Positions 1-13,168 of a stretch of 64,000 nt of DNA are shown piece after piece. Under the pieces are notes generated by a model that saw only the letters and a list, made by a program, of their open reading frames with translations, searched no databases and was not told the DNA's origin. A program made the translations under genes and the position numbers. This DNA comes from Carya illinoinensis (Eukaryota; Streptophyta; Magnoliopsida; Fagales; Juglandaceae): contig NC_056756.1 in the NCBI RefSeq assembly GCF_018687715.1, positions 2,418,001-2,482,000 of the forward strand, read 5' to 3'. Each line of letters starts with the position of its first letter. Position 1 is the first letter of the stretch.

Positions 1-432
1 CTGATTAGAGACGGTTGTTTCATCTATGCATGTATTTCCTGATTTACATGTCAGAAAATCCATAGAATCACTCAGACAATTAGAACGATCTGTCACATTG
101 TTTAATGATGAAGTTGCCTTTGAATCAACCACACAGACATTTACACCAGGAGGAACACATACTTCATGAGATGAAATCAATTCACCGATGTCAACATCAG
201 CATGGAAAATCCGTTGTCTCTTTGACACCTTTTGTAGAACAGTAAAGTCTTAAATGATGTTTATATGTTGGACATCATCATTTGAACGTTCATCAATTGA
301 TGTAGTCAGTTGATTACCATCAAATGAAGTTGAATCTTTTAATTGGGGGGAATTGCTGCTAGATGCCTTTTTTTTAGCATATCTTTCTCTCTGTTTTCTA
401 CGGAATTCTTCTTTTTCTCTTCTGGTAAATCT
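1..432 (-). pseudogene. Unassigned coding-like fragment, one in-frame stop
   Basis: The minus strand is open from a TAA at 433-435 to the window edge, apart from one TAA at 250-252. It begins with a basic run (REKEEFRRKQRERYAKKKA) and continues in non-repetitive, coding-like sequence (KVSKRQRIFHADVDIGELIS). A basic arginine/lysine-rich start occurs in some Helitron-helicase and other transposon proteins, but I see no helicase motif and do not assign a family. It runs off the window, so the C-terminal part is unseen. It may be a decayed transposon ORF or an exon with flanking intron. Confidence 0.3.
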
Positions 433-435
433 TTA

Positions 436-1304
436 TACGGGGTATTCTCCGCTTGTTGTTTTCTATGATCTTCAAAAAATAGTCTCCAAACTTAACTTTT
501 ACAAAATTAATATTACTATTTCAAAATAAATGCTACATAACTTATTAACACAATCTTACCACTTCTCATTATGTTAACGAAACAAATAATTCTTCCAAAA
601 GTTGAGTACTGTTCCACACAACCAAAACTAAATGAATAAATAACAATTGCTTAATGCGAAATTCATACTTCCATGATGCATTTTAAATGCTATAAACAAT
701 TTCGTTGATTCATATGTTGAAAAATACATACAACCAAATTATTTATACTTTAAATCAATAAGGAAATGAAGATAAGAAAATAACACATGGAATAAAAAAA
801 TACCATAAAAATGGAACTTATAAAAAGGATAGATCAATATCACATATCAAAATTCTCGAATAAAATATTTCTCAAAATTAATTTGTCATTTAAAGCAAAT
901 ACCCACAAAAAAGTTATAAGTAGGGACCAGCAAAAAGAAATATAATATATATATATAAAGGCACTTACAGGTTTTGAAATGAACAATAGAGAGCCTTTTA
1001 TACATTTAGATCTCTTGATAAGGACAATTCCTGTTTAGACACAAAAGACGTTGTAAGTTTTAATTGTATTATATATATATATACACAGGCAGATTATGTA
1101 TAGACAGATTTTTCTTACCATGAAGAAAGAAATAAAACTAAACAAATACGTACCTTCTGAAACAAAATCTGAATCAGCTATACGAGACTAAGTTAGAAGT
1201 GAACACAAATGAGCGACCGTTTTAAGGTGCCCGTTATCCTCAATCATCCAAATGTCCTATCAAAACCACTGCTGCAACCAAATCTTTCTATAGATTCATG
1301 ATAA
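436..1304. other. AT-rich gene-free stretch
   Basis: This stretch is A/T-rich with short TA runs near 946-958 and 1069-1082. I see no open frame longer than about 60 codons, no structural RNA and no clear transposon ends. Confidence 0.5.
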
Positions 1305-2016
1305 CTTATAATCTATTACTATATACCTTTAGTCATATTTGTATGATGTCTAGCCAATTATTTGACACCATTATTTTCATTACAGAAGACAAAATTTAGT
1401 GGAAGATGGCAATATACATACAGTGTTTTTATTATTAATATTGTTATAATTGATTGAGATAAAGAAGTTTTATATAAAGCCTCTTTATTTAAATCTATGA
1501 CATAGATTGGAATGGATCAAGAAGATTGAACTCAATCAGACAGAGAAGATATCACACAGATCTCGAGCACAGGCATATCAATAATGCAAAAGTGGAAGTC
1601 TCGGAAGATTTTAGAGGAAAGGCGTGGGAACTGTAGAGGGTGACATCGAGATGTATACTGGTTTGTGTCTGTCTAGCTCACTCTAGATAGACAGTCATGT
1701 AACAACAAATAAGCCAGTCCTGGCAGTTTGACTTCGAGGTCTCCACTTGCAGGTAAAGAAAACTTATTTTTTTTATTGGTGAAGAAGGAGGATGGGAAAT
1801 GGACACATCAAAGGCTGGAACCAAGTCACATGCAAGAACATGAATAGAATAATGATAAGGGGGAATGATAAAGGCAGCATCAAAAATTAAAATAGAAGCA
1901 TCAAATATGTATTTTATATATAGATATACATCTATATAATATAAATTAACTTGGTTGTTGACATTAGACATCAACTTCTTGAAATAAATTATTGAACTAA
2001 GTTTTAATATATCAAT
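1305..2016. repeat. Duplicated block A1 (copy of 55335-56072) with an internal inversion
   Basis: About 1308-1505 matches 55388-55587 and again 55868-56070 in the same orientation (for example around the string ttagtggaagatg). About 1945-2016 matches 55799-55867. Between them, 1510-1670 matches the reverse complement of 55585-55745. In copy B the roughly 235-bp outer part occurs twice as direct repeats about 500 bp apart, which would fit a small LTR-type element, but I see no tRNA primer-binding site and no proteins. The small open frames here are not convincing genes. Confidence 0.6.
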
Positions 2017-2435
2017 TTCCAGACTCCATCACTCCAAATAATTTAGTTTCTATAAAAAAAATAATTTAATAAACAAATTAGTTGTGTCAATATATTTAAC
2101 TGGTAATTAATTCTCATATTTGTATGACTAAATTAAATTGTTATTATTAAAAGAATATAACCTTAAGATCGCATTAGATTTAAAGAATGATTTTGGATAA
2201 CATATTTATTAGAATTTCTACCAAACGACAACCAAGCAGGCATCAACTCATTATAGTGGTTAGGTGATTTTTTTTTTAATTTTTTATTCTTAATCATGTC
2301 TACTTTTTCCCTAATTTGTTGTTATTTTCTGCTCTTGCCGACTGATTTCCAATATTTTAAGTTCCTTGTCCTCTTTATAATTATTTAGTTCCCTTAAAAT
2401 TAATTTGTCAAAAGTTAAATCGTCTATGTCAATGG
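2017..2435. other. AT-rich gene-free stretch
   Basis: A/T-rich sequence between duplicated blocks A1 and A2. No credible coding frame, RNA gene or transposon end was seen. Confidence 0.5.
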
Positions 2436-2585
2436 TATGGAGGTCCCTTTCAGCTTTTGGACACAAGGGAGAGTTTTCTTTTTCCTTTTTGAAAGATACG
2501 CATTTGGCTGTTTTGGACAATGGCAATATATTACAATAAAACTTTCAAAGCTTATCTCAATCATCAAGCAAGTCAAATATTGCGG
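2436..2585. repeat. Duplicated block A2 (copy of 54842-54991)
   Basis: About 150 bp beginning atggaggtccctttcagctt matches 54842-54991 with a few substitutions in the same orientation. It has short open frames on both strands, but neither looks like a known protein, so I treat it as noncoding repeat sequence. Poly-A and A-rich sequence follows at about 2630-2670. Confidence 0.6.
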
Positions 2586-3040
2586 AAAAGATAAAGAGAT
2601 TTCTCAAAACACACGTACCCACATGCACGCAGAAAAAAAAAAAAAAAGAAAAAAAAAGAAAAGAAAAACTGTACCATAGACATATTTCATCGTTCTTCTT
2701 TTCTCCTTGGATTCCAGTACAAAGGGTATTTTATTACCTACATCAATTAGTGTAGCTTTCCAAGCAAATTAGTTAGATAGAAACACAATTTTCCTTTAAC
2801 TTTCGTGTAATTAGCGACAAAGTGGCAACTCAAACATGTGAGATCCAGATTTTTTTTATTTCTTCCGAACCCACAAAAGTTAAAGCATTTTTTTTTTCAA
2901 ATATTATGCGTCGATATGGTATCCTTTATATTATATTCATGCATATCTTTTGTGAATTATTGATACAAGCATCGTAGAGATTAATTAGTGAGGGACCTTG
3001 TTAACTGCTTTAACATTTCCTATAAACAATGCAATTTTTT

Positions 3041-3129
3041 ATAATGATAAAATCAAGATAATCATGATTTGTCAATATCATCTTCTAAATATTAGTGTTT
3101 AATAATGAAAAGATCATTAGCACATGGAG
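3041..3129. repeat. Duplicated block A3 (copy of 54746-54848)
   Basis: The stretch from ataatgataaaatcaagata to acatggagg matches 54746-54848, which has an extra tandem piece around ttaatataaat. In B this block is joined directly to the A2-like block at a shared catggagg; here the two lie about 450 bp apart and in the opposite order. Confidence 0.6.
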
Positions 3130-3790
3130 GGAGAAAGTTTTTGGACTTTAATTGTGATTAAATTTTTAGAAAACAAAATAATAATTAAGTCGGAAGCAAA
3201 ATAATAATTAAGTCGTAATTAGTCTTTAATTAAGAGAATTCTCGCTTTGCCAAGCTATGGCTATTGGTAGCTTGACCGCGACGAGCTCTAACGTGAACGT
3301 AAGGAAGCTTATCAGCATCTTGGGAGATTTCCATCTTGGTCTTCTTCGTACACCGTTTGCCCTGAATTTTTCCCCCAAAAGCTGAAAGTTGGTCCAAGTT
3401 CAGATACGGAAGTGATGGAAATTACCGAAAATGAATTCCCTAAAAAAAAAAAAAGACAAAAACAAAACCTTGGATTTTACCTTCTTCTCCCGCTCCTTCC
3501 TCTTCTCCGACATTTGGTTCTTGATATCCACCGTCAGATCAGAAACCAAGAGCTGGGATGGGGTTCGAGTCGTGCTTGCTCGCTCTTCACCTTCTCCAAG
3601 TTCGTGCTTGAATTCGACGGCACTGAGACGATATGAGGTTGTATCAAATAATTAGAGACCTCAAATGAAATCACTCATGAACTCATGATCTAGCTTAATT
3701 GGTATGGATCATGGGATCATGACATACATTGAGGCTCCAAAAGAGCTCATGAAAGCTGCACATATTTGAAATATAAATTTGAAACTCTTG
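3130..3790. other. Gene-free stretch with a less AT-rich patch
   Basis: About 3240-3650 is less AT-rich than its surroundings and has short open frames on the plus strand, one from an ATG at 3257 of about 42 codons and two overlapping ones of 74 codons from 3412 and 3431. None matches a family I recognise and no splice structure is evident. It may be a relic of a host gene leader. Confidence 0.3.
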
Positions 3791-4000
3791 CGGCTTCAGT
3801 GGGGAGATGATGAATGAAATTATTAGATCTAAAATATCATCTCTTAAATACAATTAGTATTTCATATTCATATTACGGTTTTGTAAGAAAGTGTGCATTA
3901 TTAAAAGAGAAATAAAATAGAACACATAGAACATCTACCAGAAGATAGAAACATAAATATGAATATTTGTGAAATATTATTTTATTATCTCGAAACAAAA

Positions 4001-4415
4001 TTATAGAAATTTGAGGCTCTTCGCCTCATTGCTTAAACGCTCTTGCTCTTCAAAAATTTGCATGCCCCTCCTATCTAAAAGAGTAAGCACTCGAAAAGAA
4101 GATTTAAGCAAGGATTTTAAATTTCTATTTTCTTGCTTTAGTGTTTCTATCTTCATGTTGAACTCCAGAAGAAGCCACTGAAGGATAGAAATATTCTCGT
4201 TGAGTTTGTTAACCCCACCAGTCTTGGATTGTAGTCGCTGAGAAAATGCGACAATGGTTGATGAGTATCGAGTACCAAGACTCACAAGCTTGTAGATAAT
4301 TTCATCATCTGACTTATGAGTCAAATCATTATTGTATTACATTATAGCACCTATGGTAGAAGCAAAAACAATTGGTGAACGAGGTGCAGAATACCTCATA
4401 TATTAGTTATGAGAA
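4001..4415 (-). pseudogene. Small coiled-coil ORF, copy A (start lost)
   Basis: The minus frame encodes a heptad-rich segment (SLGTRYSSTIVAFSQRLQSK, then ISILQWLLLEFNMKIETLKQ) ending in KSLKFL. Comparison with copy B (50727-51151) shows that the upstream codons are present, but the initiator corresponding to B is ATA and two TAA codons lie between it and the first in-frame ATG at 4324. The 107-codon frame from 4324 could still be read. The predicted protein is a short alpha-helical coiled coil of unknown function. A TATA-like sequence and tandem repeats lie upstream on the same strand. It may belong to a retroelement or other mobile sequence; nothing here proves that. Confidence 0.4.
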
Positions 4416-4519
4416 GATTGCTGAGCTATTGCAGAGTGAGAATACAGAAAGAGATTGCAGAGTAAGAATGCAGACTAAATTCTGAAAAGTGAAGAAGATG
4501 AGATGTAAAAGAAGATGAG

Positions 4520-4700
4520 CTAAATAATTCTTTTATAGAGAAAATTATGACAAAGTATCTCTCTATTGCTTCATAATATCTTTCATGAAGCATCTCTCTA
4601 CAAGAGACAAGAGATGTAGCATCATAACTGCGGCGCCTGATAGATACAGAAGAGCGATGTAGTATCATAGCTGCAGCGCCTGACAGCTACAGAAGACCTG
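4520..4700 (-). promoter_or_regulatory. Putative promoter: TATA box plus two 43-bp repeats
   Basis: On the minus strand a good TATA box (ctataaaag) lies at about 4527-4535, some 110 bases upstream of the lost start of the coiled-coil ORF. Further upstream, about 4608-4693 contains two units of a 43-bp repeat with the core gcgcctgacagctacaga. The duplicate at 51250-51440 has the same TATA box and three units, which suggests a real promoter in the parent sequence. Confidence 0.4.
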
Positions 4701-5640
4701 TAAAAATCTTACAGATCAGAATTGTCTGGTCTAAAACAGAGAGTCACCGTTTTTGTTGAAAAAGAGAGAGAGAGTGAAAGAGGTTAACGGCTTAATTTTG
4801 ATGAATTCTTTACTAAGTATGTTATTTAGAAGAACACTTAAAGTATATCATTTATGTTTTTCTAAAGCAATCGAGAGTTTACCACTGAAACCGAAGATGT
4901 TAGACATGGATACAACTGAAAAAATCCCGAGAGGTTGAATCCGCACCATTTTCCATCAGAAAACCCTCCAAACAGAGCAAAAAAGAGAAAACCAAAGAAG
5001 ACAACGGTCAAAATCTCTTCATACAGAGCTTTATCAACAAAAACAGAAACCCACATGCAAATTCTATGAGATAGGGAAAAAAAAAGTAGAGAAAATAAAT
5101 GAGAGGAAAGAAAAGGTGAGGAGCAAAATGATAGGAGTCGGGGTGGGTCAATGGAAAACAGTTTTATTTCATGAGAGAAATGTGGGAGGTTTGTGTATGT
5201 GATAATACACATAAAGGAAACTCACATGCAATGTATTTGTGCTGAGAAGTGAATTCTCTCCCACCAAATGAATTACGACTTGTTTGGATGCTCGACTAAA
5301 TATATCTTCGACCCGTTAGATCCCTAGATTAACTACTCTGCTCGCAACACCATCAACATGATATAATATCATATTTAATACATTACGCTACCCATTCATT
5401 ATTAATCAATCATTCAATTACAGTATTGGTATTTAGTCTTAACAAAAAAATATAAAAACATTAATTATGATTTATTAAAGATTGCAAAAAATAAAAAAAT
5501 AAAAAATAAAAATTGTGCTTAAACTTCTAAGTTAAAGAAAGAAAATGAGAGAGAAGTCAACAAAAAAATAATTGAATGGTTTCCATTAATTTTTTGCAAT
5601 CTTCAATTCAACACGCCAATCAATTTTGAATTCTTTCCAG

Positions 5641-7600
5641 ACAGCCTCACCTATTTTCTCATCAAATCTAACTACTCTCTCATTAAAAGTCTCTACACTC
5701 TTAAACTGTTAAATGAGATATATAATACTTTCAAAGGATAATTAATTAATTATATATATATAGGTGTTGTCTGTCTAATAGAAACAAAATAAGTATTAAA
5801 AAAGACAACATGTTGATAAGGTAGCCGCTAGCTAGCTGTAATTAATGATGTTATTAGCTATACATGATGATAAGATCAAAACAAAACGATCAATCGATAG
5901 ATCATCACGGATGATTTTCTTTTTTTTTTTTTTTTGTGGGGGAATATTATATATGTAGCTTTCACGTTTGGTAGAATATATGATGCTTACCTACCCCTAA
6001 CAAATTCCGTGTTGATCAAACCCCTAATCAAGTAGTTCAGTCTTTTTTTTTTTCCGTAAAACTCATGAATTAAAAAAAATTAATGAAAAAGAATTATATA
6101 TTTTTAAGATTATTTTAATATTATAAAAATTATTATTTATTTCAAGTTTAAATTATTAAAAAAAATTAAATTTTATCATCTGTATTATATATATATATAT
6201 TCTTAACCTTTTAGCAAAAGAATATCTTATATATTTCAGAAAAAAAAAATTACTTAAAATTATGAATTGTATAACTATTAAATAATTAATTTAAGAAAAT
6301 AAATAAAATATAAAATTTATATGAAAAAATAATAAATTTTTAATAATAAATCTCATTTTTTTTAACAATTACATTATGTTAATTATATATTTTATAATTA
6401 TATATAAAATTACTCTATATTTATTTTACTCGTGATCAAGACACGAGCTATGCCGTTAGCCGGTCCTAAATTGTATCAAATCTGTAATGGATTTATTATA
6501 TAATAATATATGATGTCCTTTCATAGCAATGCAATTAACCAAACTGTGCTTGATAATTAATTTTTAATTTTAAAAATAGGTGGCGCCTGTCCTAGCTAGT
6601 AGCTTATTCACTTTTCTTTAAAATAAATTTAGGTAAATAATTCATTGCCTTCGATTCTTCTTTAAGAAAGAATAACATGCATGCATAGAGATAATGACAA
6701 GTGCGATGTTAATTAATAAAAGATGAAACTCATCATACATATATTTATTATTTACTTTGTTTTTAAGAGTAAGAATTTTTTATTTTTAAACAATGTAAAA
6801 TCTCATATACTAATTATCTTCAATTTTATTGATAAAAAATATATCAATATAATGGGAATTAAATTCACATGAATTCCTAACGAAGATGATCAAATCAATT
6901 TATGATCAGTTCGATACTTTTTACCATGTCTAAAAGAATAAAGAAATGACTGCAAATCAACTTGCATATATATTTTTCTTTATTGGCCGGTTATGCTTCC
7001 GAGAATCATCGCTAGCCATTTCTTTAAGCTGGAACAGCATGCATGCCTACTCCCACTAAAATTTTCAGTCTTATTTGAGAGAATAAAATATAATTTACAT
7101 CTTCTAAAAAATGACAAAAGAAAATTAGGAGAACTTAACTAACTATATATAAATATATATATATATATATATGCAATTGACAACTGATGTTACATCGACA
7201 ATTGGAGCACTAAAGACATGATGATAAATGAGAAATCATGCAAAATTATATTATATTATTATAATTAAATATATCGAGTTGGGGAAGGATAATCCAATTA
7301 TAACATATATTAATGTGCAATACTGTACGCATCTAATCTTTCCTAGCTATCCAATTAGAATTTCTGATTCCGTATGGCCAAACTCAACGAAATTGAATTT
7401 ATACCTCACAAGCAATCTAGAGAGAGAGAGAGAGAGTAGGTGAGTGGTTGCTTTCATTGGAGAAGCATTATTGTCAAAGTACAAATTGCTTTTATAGTTT
7501 TTGTTTTGAAACAGGAAAGAGATGTAAGATAAGGAAAAGGACCCCACAACCCTTGCAACCGACCCTACCCACTTTCTATATTATACTCCATAATATATTA
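5641..7600. other. AT-rich gene-free stretch
   Basis: Very A/T-rich, with poly-T runs, TA microsatellites near 6188-6200 and 7150-7172, and a short GA run at 7420-7436. About 6050-6430 looks like an AT-rich MITE-type relic without definable ends. No gene is supported. Confidence 0.5.
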
Positions 7601-7628
7601 TCATGGGATAAATACAAAGCACAATAGA

Positions 7629-7883
7629 TTGCGAGTGTCCCCACACTACAATGATAGATTGCAAGTGTCCCCACCACTGCAACACCAACCTTTCAAACCC
7701 ATCACCAGATCCGAATCTACCAACCCATATCCGACCACCTTTGTCCAAGCCGACACCTCCTCTTTCAAAAAAGTAGTCCAAATGCTCACCGAATCCTCCG
7801 AGACCTCCAGGCACGCCTCCTCCCCCAAGCCCACGACCAACAACAGTCCTGTACGACTCAAGCATTTTGTTTCTCAACACTAA
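7629..7883 (+). pseudogene. VQ-motif protein fragment
   Basis: The plus frame reads SNPYPTTF-like sequence (STNPYPTTFVQADTSSFKKV) followed directly by VQMLTE. This is the VQ core FxxxVQxLTG, with the final G replaced by E, preceded by the TTFVQAD run typical of plant VQ proteins, which bind WRKY factors and MAP-kinase targets in the nucleus. The frame has no ATG at its left end, shows a short duplicated start (atagattgcgagtgtcccc and atagattgcaagtgtcccc), and stops after LKHFVSQH. The conserved C-terminal half of the family is missing. It overlaps the tail of the opposite-strand AOC reading frame, so the two are fused host-gene pieces. Family assignment is confident; function of this piece is unlikely. 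Confidence 0.65.
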
Positions 7884-8301
7884 AAACGAGCTTTGGTTGT
7901 GCAAAATATTTGGAGAGCAAGACACGTAAAATAGGTTTCCAGTGAGAAGCATAGTAAAGAATGGGGTTGATGGTTCGGTTGGGCTCCACAGGCTTCCCGA
8001 GTAGCTTGACGGGCAAATCCTTGATCCCCCTCAAGTAAAATGTGTAGAAGATTTTGAAGGGATACACAATTTGCTCCAACTTCACCTGGCCGTACACCCC
8101 CTCGAAGATCCCAGAGCCGCCCACCACGGAGAGGTACGTGTCCTCGTAGGTCAAATACAGCCCCTGCACCGCCATGTGATCGTAGTCTCCGAAGTTAAAG
8201 CTATATGTCGCCTCGAACCGATCACCTTTCTTCTCCGGTTTGTTTTTTATCAAACCACACAGTCCCTGTGTGATTCCCAATTGTTTTTTTAGGTCTCCCG
8301 T

Positions 8302-8331
8302 CACTACAACAAATTATGGTTTTTCCCACGA
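8302..8331 (+). repeat. Left terminal inverted repeat of the 17.2-kb CACTA element
   Basis: Begins CACTACAACAAATT and ends ggtttttcccacga. It pairs with 25441-25470 with two mismatches in 30 bases. CGT precedes it. Confidence 0.95.
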
Positions 8332-11300
8332 ATTCTTTCTCCATGACACAATCTGGTGGGAAAAACCTACTAAATGTCTCCAAAATCATCCGTGGCAAAA
8401 AAACAGGCTTTTTATCATGAAATTAATTCAGTTGGAATAATTTAGTGGGAAAAAGTATTTTTATCACAAATTATGTATTTTTGCCACCAGTTTATATTAG
8501 TAGGAAAAAAAACTAAAATTAATTCTTAGTCCTCATGGATTATATCCTTTAACGACGAAAATTTATGTATTTGCCATGAAATGCACTTACTCGCAAAAGT
8601 GCATGACCATAGCACTTACGTATCGGTCGGTAGTGTATTATTCTCCACGAGATTGGAGGTTTTTCCCACGACTGGAAGTGGCCGCATAAAGGTGATTAAA
8701 AAACTTAACCCGGGCCTAATCCCCGCGAGACCCCTCCCCCTTTCTTTCTTTTCTTTCCCTTCCGGCCCTTTCCTTTCTTCCCCAACCATCCCCCAACCCC
8801 ACCTCGCGAAAATCACCATGGCCCTCTCCCTATAGACGGCGGCGAATTCGCAGGGAGCATAGGACCTACCCCACCTCGCAACCTCACCGCCGCAGCCAGC
8901 ATAAACCCGTCTTCATGCCCTAGCCTCTAGAAGCTCCTCCGCAGGCGGATATCACTGGGTGCGTCCCCTCTCTCTCTCAATTGAGATACACGGTAAGCCT
9001 CTCTCTCTTCTCCCTCCGTCTTCTTTCCCTATTGGTATTAGATTGTGTACCATTTGTTAGACTATTATATGATTGTTACAGATCTGTGGGAAAATGATAT
9101 GGTTGTTATCCAGATTTTGTGTAATTCTTTGATGTATAGAATGCCCCAAATCTGGAGAGGGATTTTCTGCATATGCCCTATATTTAGACAGAGGAGTTCT
9201 GAATTGATTTGATACCTCTGATTTCTCACATTTTTCAATATATTTATGTTGAAAATGCTAGAACTCTGTTGCACACAACTCCTGTACAAGATTTGGCAAT
9301 TTTAGCATATGATTATTGAAATTATGTTCCTTAAAGTGCCATAAATTTAGTATGCTAATTAGTTCCTAAAGAATTTATAAACAGATTAGTGGAACAAGTC
9401 AGTATTATTAATCATCATTTTAGCCTTCAATGAATAAAACTTAGTTTTTATTTTTCATTTTTTGTAATGGAAAAAAAAAACTGAGAAATGACGTTTTTAA
9501 TTTTCATTTTTTGTAATGGAGAAAAAAACTGAGAGATGATAGATCAGTGAAGGTCCAAATAACACTAGGTTCGAAGATGGTGTTTCGTGAGCAGCCCCAA
9601 ACCTATATCTTTGTGTTGACTGTGTTAGTGCTCTTGTTTCCCAAGTATAAAGAATCTCATTGTTATAATTATGCTTAAAGTACCTAGGGTCCGAAGCATA
9701 AACTGAGTTAGGGTGTCACATACGCACACATGTACTAGTATCTAACCAGCTGGCTCATGATAAGCTAGCTGCTTTTTGGTTCTTCGTGCAACTGGGTCTG
9801 AATCGACATATATATCATTGTGATTCCGACATGCATAATTACATGCCCAGCTACGCACTTTATTGCTTAGTCTACGTGCAAATGCAGCTGATGCACTATT
9901 TTGTCGGAAAGCGCCAAATATTGCTCTTCCTTTTCTCGGAAGAAACTTGGTCTCAAGTTTTAACATATGTAAGTCCAACAACCTTACATCAAAGATTCAT
10001 CTCAATAGAGGAGTATAGGTGGATATATAAGCCTCCATTGGTAGAATATTTGCTTTAATGGAGTGTCAAAATGTACTCAAAAGGTGATTTTTTTGAGTAC
10101 AGGATTTCCTTTTTCATAACATAATATATATATATATATCTGAAATTACATATATATATCCTATTGTCATGGACTACCAACATGGTCATAAAGATTGGGA
10201 ATCGTCATAATAAATTTTAGACCCTGGAGTTGTGTATGGTTGCATCAACCCTTAACAGAAAGTGTTCAAGGTGCTGTTAACTAGGTAATGGGTTAAGTCC
10301 TGACACTAGCAGAATTCTTTATCCACGAGAATATCCACAACATATTAGATCCGGTTTGCTTTAAACTATTGTGTTAGATTAGTGCAGGGTTAATTAGCTT
10401 TGATGTAAAACAACACCTCTCTTCTTTTGATACTTGGTATGTTAAGTCAGCTAAGAATATATATTCTAATGGGGCTGCTCATACACTAGCTAGGAACTGT
10501 TAGTGTATTGGTAACCGATGTCATGTTGCTATGGAAGATTACATCAAACCATGGCTTTTTCAACTTTCACTTCAAATCCCCATATCAAAAAAAGAAAAAA
10601 AGAAAAAAGAAAAAAAAAAAAAGGATTTGGCTAGTTCTGATTCTAAATCCAATGCAACTAGTATGCTAGATCTATCTTATATCATTTTATCATTACAATT
10701 TTTTTAAATTTTTATATAAAATATAATAATCATATTTCATTTTTTCAAATTTCAATTCAACTTTTTCAAATTTTAAAATAATAATAATATTAAAAATAAT
10801 AATCTAATAATATTTTATTTAATTTTTATCTAAAGACATTTCATCCTATCTCATTATCCAAACAAGCTCATCATAATTAAACCCAACAGGGACAACTTTG
10901 ATCCGAGAAAAAATATAATTAGTTTAGATATTGAACCCATAATATTTCTCGATGGGAGATACTGTGGTTAATGGGATCGACCGAGAATAGTACTACTGAA
11001 AAGTTGAGATGTCATGCACGAATTCATCATAAGATGTTGTACTAGTGAATTTAGTAAGTGAAAAGAAGAAGAAGATGAAGAAGAGTCAACCAAGCCACAG
11101 GCCCACAAGCTGCAAGGAGAGATTCTAAAATTCGGGTAATGCGCAGTAGCACAATTTGATGATATTTGTGGATAATATTAAGCCAGGAGAGATCGATGTA
11201 TATACGGTGGCATTAGTGCGCGCGCCACTACGGACCAATGGGCATGCAGTTCTTGAGTCATCCCAGGCCAGCTCCCAAAACACACAACAAAGACAGCAAG

Positions 11301-13168
11301 CAAAAACAAAGCAAAACACACACACAAACACACTAGCTAGGACGTTATGGTCCCAGCTAGCACATGCACCAGGCCACCACTATCTCCCCTCCCTATCTAT
11401 CTACATATTATTGTATATGAACTGGCCATGATATTAAGTTAGTTATCCACAACATATAAAAAATAGATATGGATTAATATGCATATAATCTGTGCAGGAA
11501 AAAAAACTGTGCATTTTTCACTTATCATTTGTGTCCTTAAATTCATGTTCTTAAATTAGTTGCTCATGTCATGTCCTAATATAGTGTAGTTGGTTATCTT
11601 GATCGAGGCATGCTCTTCTTAGTGGTCGTTCTCAACCATTATACTCTTGAGATATGGCTATGTTTATTTACACTTTTGACGTTGTTAATAAATGGACTTC
11701 AGTTAGGTCACCGCATATTTTATTCTTATATATATACTTGATGCTAAACCTTAATTCAGCAAGATATAAGCACTAAAGCAGACCCCTAGTTAGGTCTGAC
11801 ATCAATGTTTCCAGTAGGTAAACAATTAGGAAACAAGCAGATTGACCTAACTAGGTAAATTCGCTTTTATGCTTTCCCTCGTGCTTAAATATTCCCAAAC
11901 TTATATAGGCAACTGCAGCTTTGGTCAGTTATATATTTTATCTGTGAAGATGATACAGACTATAAGACGTTGACTATCATAATATGAGTCTTTGAAGTTC
12001 ATATGTAGATCCATATATGTGTGCACATCTGACAACCCTGTGTTGACACTATCAAATAGCTGGAAAAGTTGGAGTTTGTTATAACCACATAATTATTAAC
12101 AGAATGTGGTTAATAATTGTGTGTAATTGAGTTCTATATGGTATATACAACTCAATATTTTTGGTCTACACAGGATTTTACTCACTGTGAGTCATCATTC
12201 CAAATATAGTTTATTACAATAGTTGCTGGTACCCTTTTCTAATAAATTGTAGACTTTTTTATCTTATTGTACTTTATGTATAATATGTATGCATAGCTCT
12301 TTAACAATGTCAACTGGTACATTAACTGATGTATTGAATTGACAGCCCCGATAGCGGACACTAGACCTGCATATTACAACCTTGCCCAAATAGATGCTGA
12401 GAGCTTACCAACCAAAATGAATAAATGCTTTTCATCGTTTAATGGTCCTGATAGTTAATGCTTCAGCTTTGCTCCTTTGATATGCAAATGGTATTTATTG
12501 GACAAAGTTATATTTAAATATCCTATAAATTTCAGGCTAGCCCTATATATGTAGATTAAACAGTTGCTAACCCACGAATTAGCTCTAATTATCAAGTTGA
12601 GTTACTGTTTCTGTAAATGGAATTCAGCAGTCTATTTAATTCCAGAGTTTGGGCAGTAGTACCAGTAAAATGATTTTCTAAGTACTCTTCTCCTGACACT
12701 TCCTTGGTCAGATAGTTGGCAGGACCACTTAACTTTCTTTTAAGTTAAGTGGTATTGATGACCCTATTACTTAATACGAAACCTCAGCAGCCCATAAAAT
12801 GACAATACATGATTTGTCTGTTGTCCCCACCGTGTTGCTATACATGAAGTGATTTTCCTGTCTAATATAGGCAGAGTCTGTGTGTGACAGACAATTTACA
12901 TCGATCAACTGATTGGATTGATTTCAAGCTGGTTTCAGTTGTCAGGTATAAGTAAGGAGATGATGTTGTTAGCTTATACATTACACTATAACATGCTTTA
13001 GATAGTGAATGTACTGATTGTGATCCAGATATAGTTGGTGAGAGTCAAACCTATATTGATGTGAGCTATATTTCAAATCTATATTTAGTTTCATAGCCCA
13101 TTCAATTGTTAGTGCCATACTCCCATATCCTAATATGATGTTTGTTACTATTTGGCCAGCTTCATACG
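8332..13168. other. 5' noncoding part of the 17.2-kb CACTA element
   Basis: About 8332-8680 contains subterminal repeats. About 8690-9010 is unusually C-rich (many ccc/tctctct runs) and looks like a promoter-proximal leader. The rest to 13168 is AT-rich with short nonconserved frames, an A-rich tract at 10585-10622 and an AT-rich MITE-like patch at about 10680-10870. I see no protein-coding exon before the transposase start. A long leader with introns is possible but cannot be proved here. Confidence 0.5.

Larger units (their letters stand above)
3794..5640. repeat. Duplicated block A4 (copy of about 50031-52440)
   Basis: A long collinear match to 50031-52440 in the same orientation, covering a small coiled-coil ORF, a 43-bp promoter-side repeat and about 900 bp of flanking sequence. 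B differs by a longer GA microsatellite, one more 43-bp unit, a partial duplication of its left end, and about 45 bp absent from A near 5268. This is clear segmental duplication or two insertions of one low-copy element. Confidence 0.75.

Noticed and set aside
4862..5212. The 116-codon minus frame in block A4 and its partner at 51658-51909 as a membrane protein
   Set aside because: The two copies do not keep the same frame (indels shift it), and the residues are those expected from T-rich DNA, so coding is not supported.
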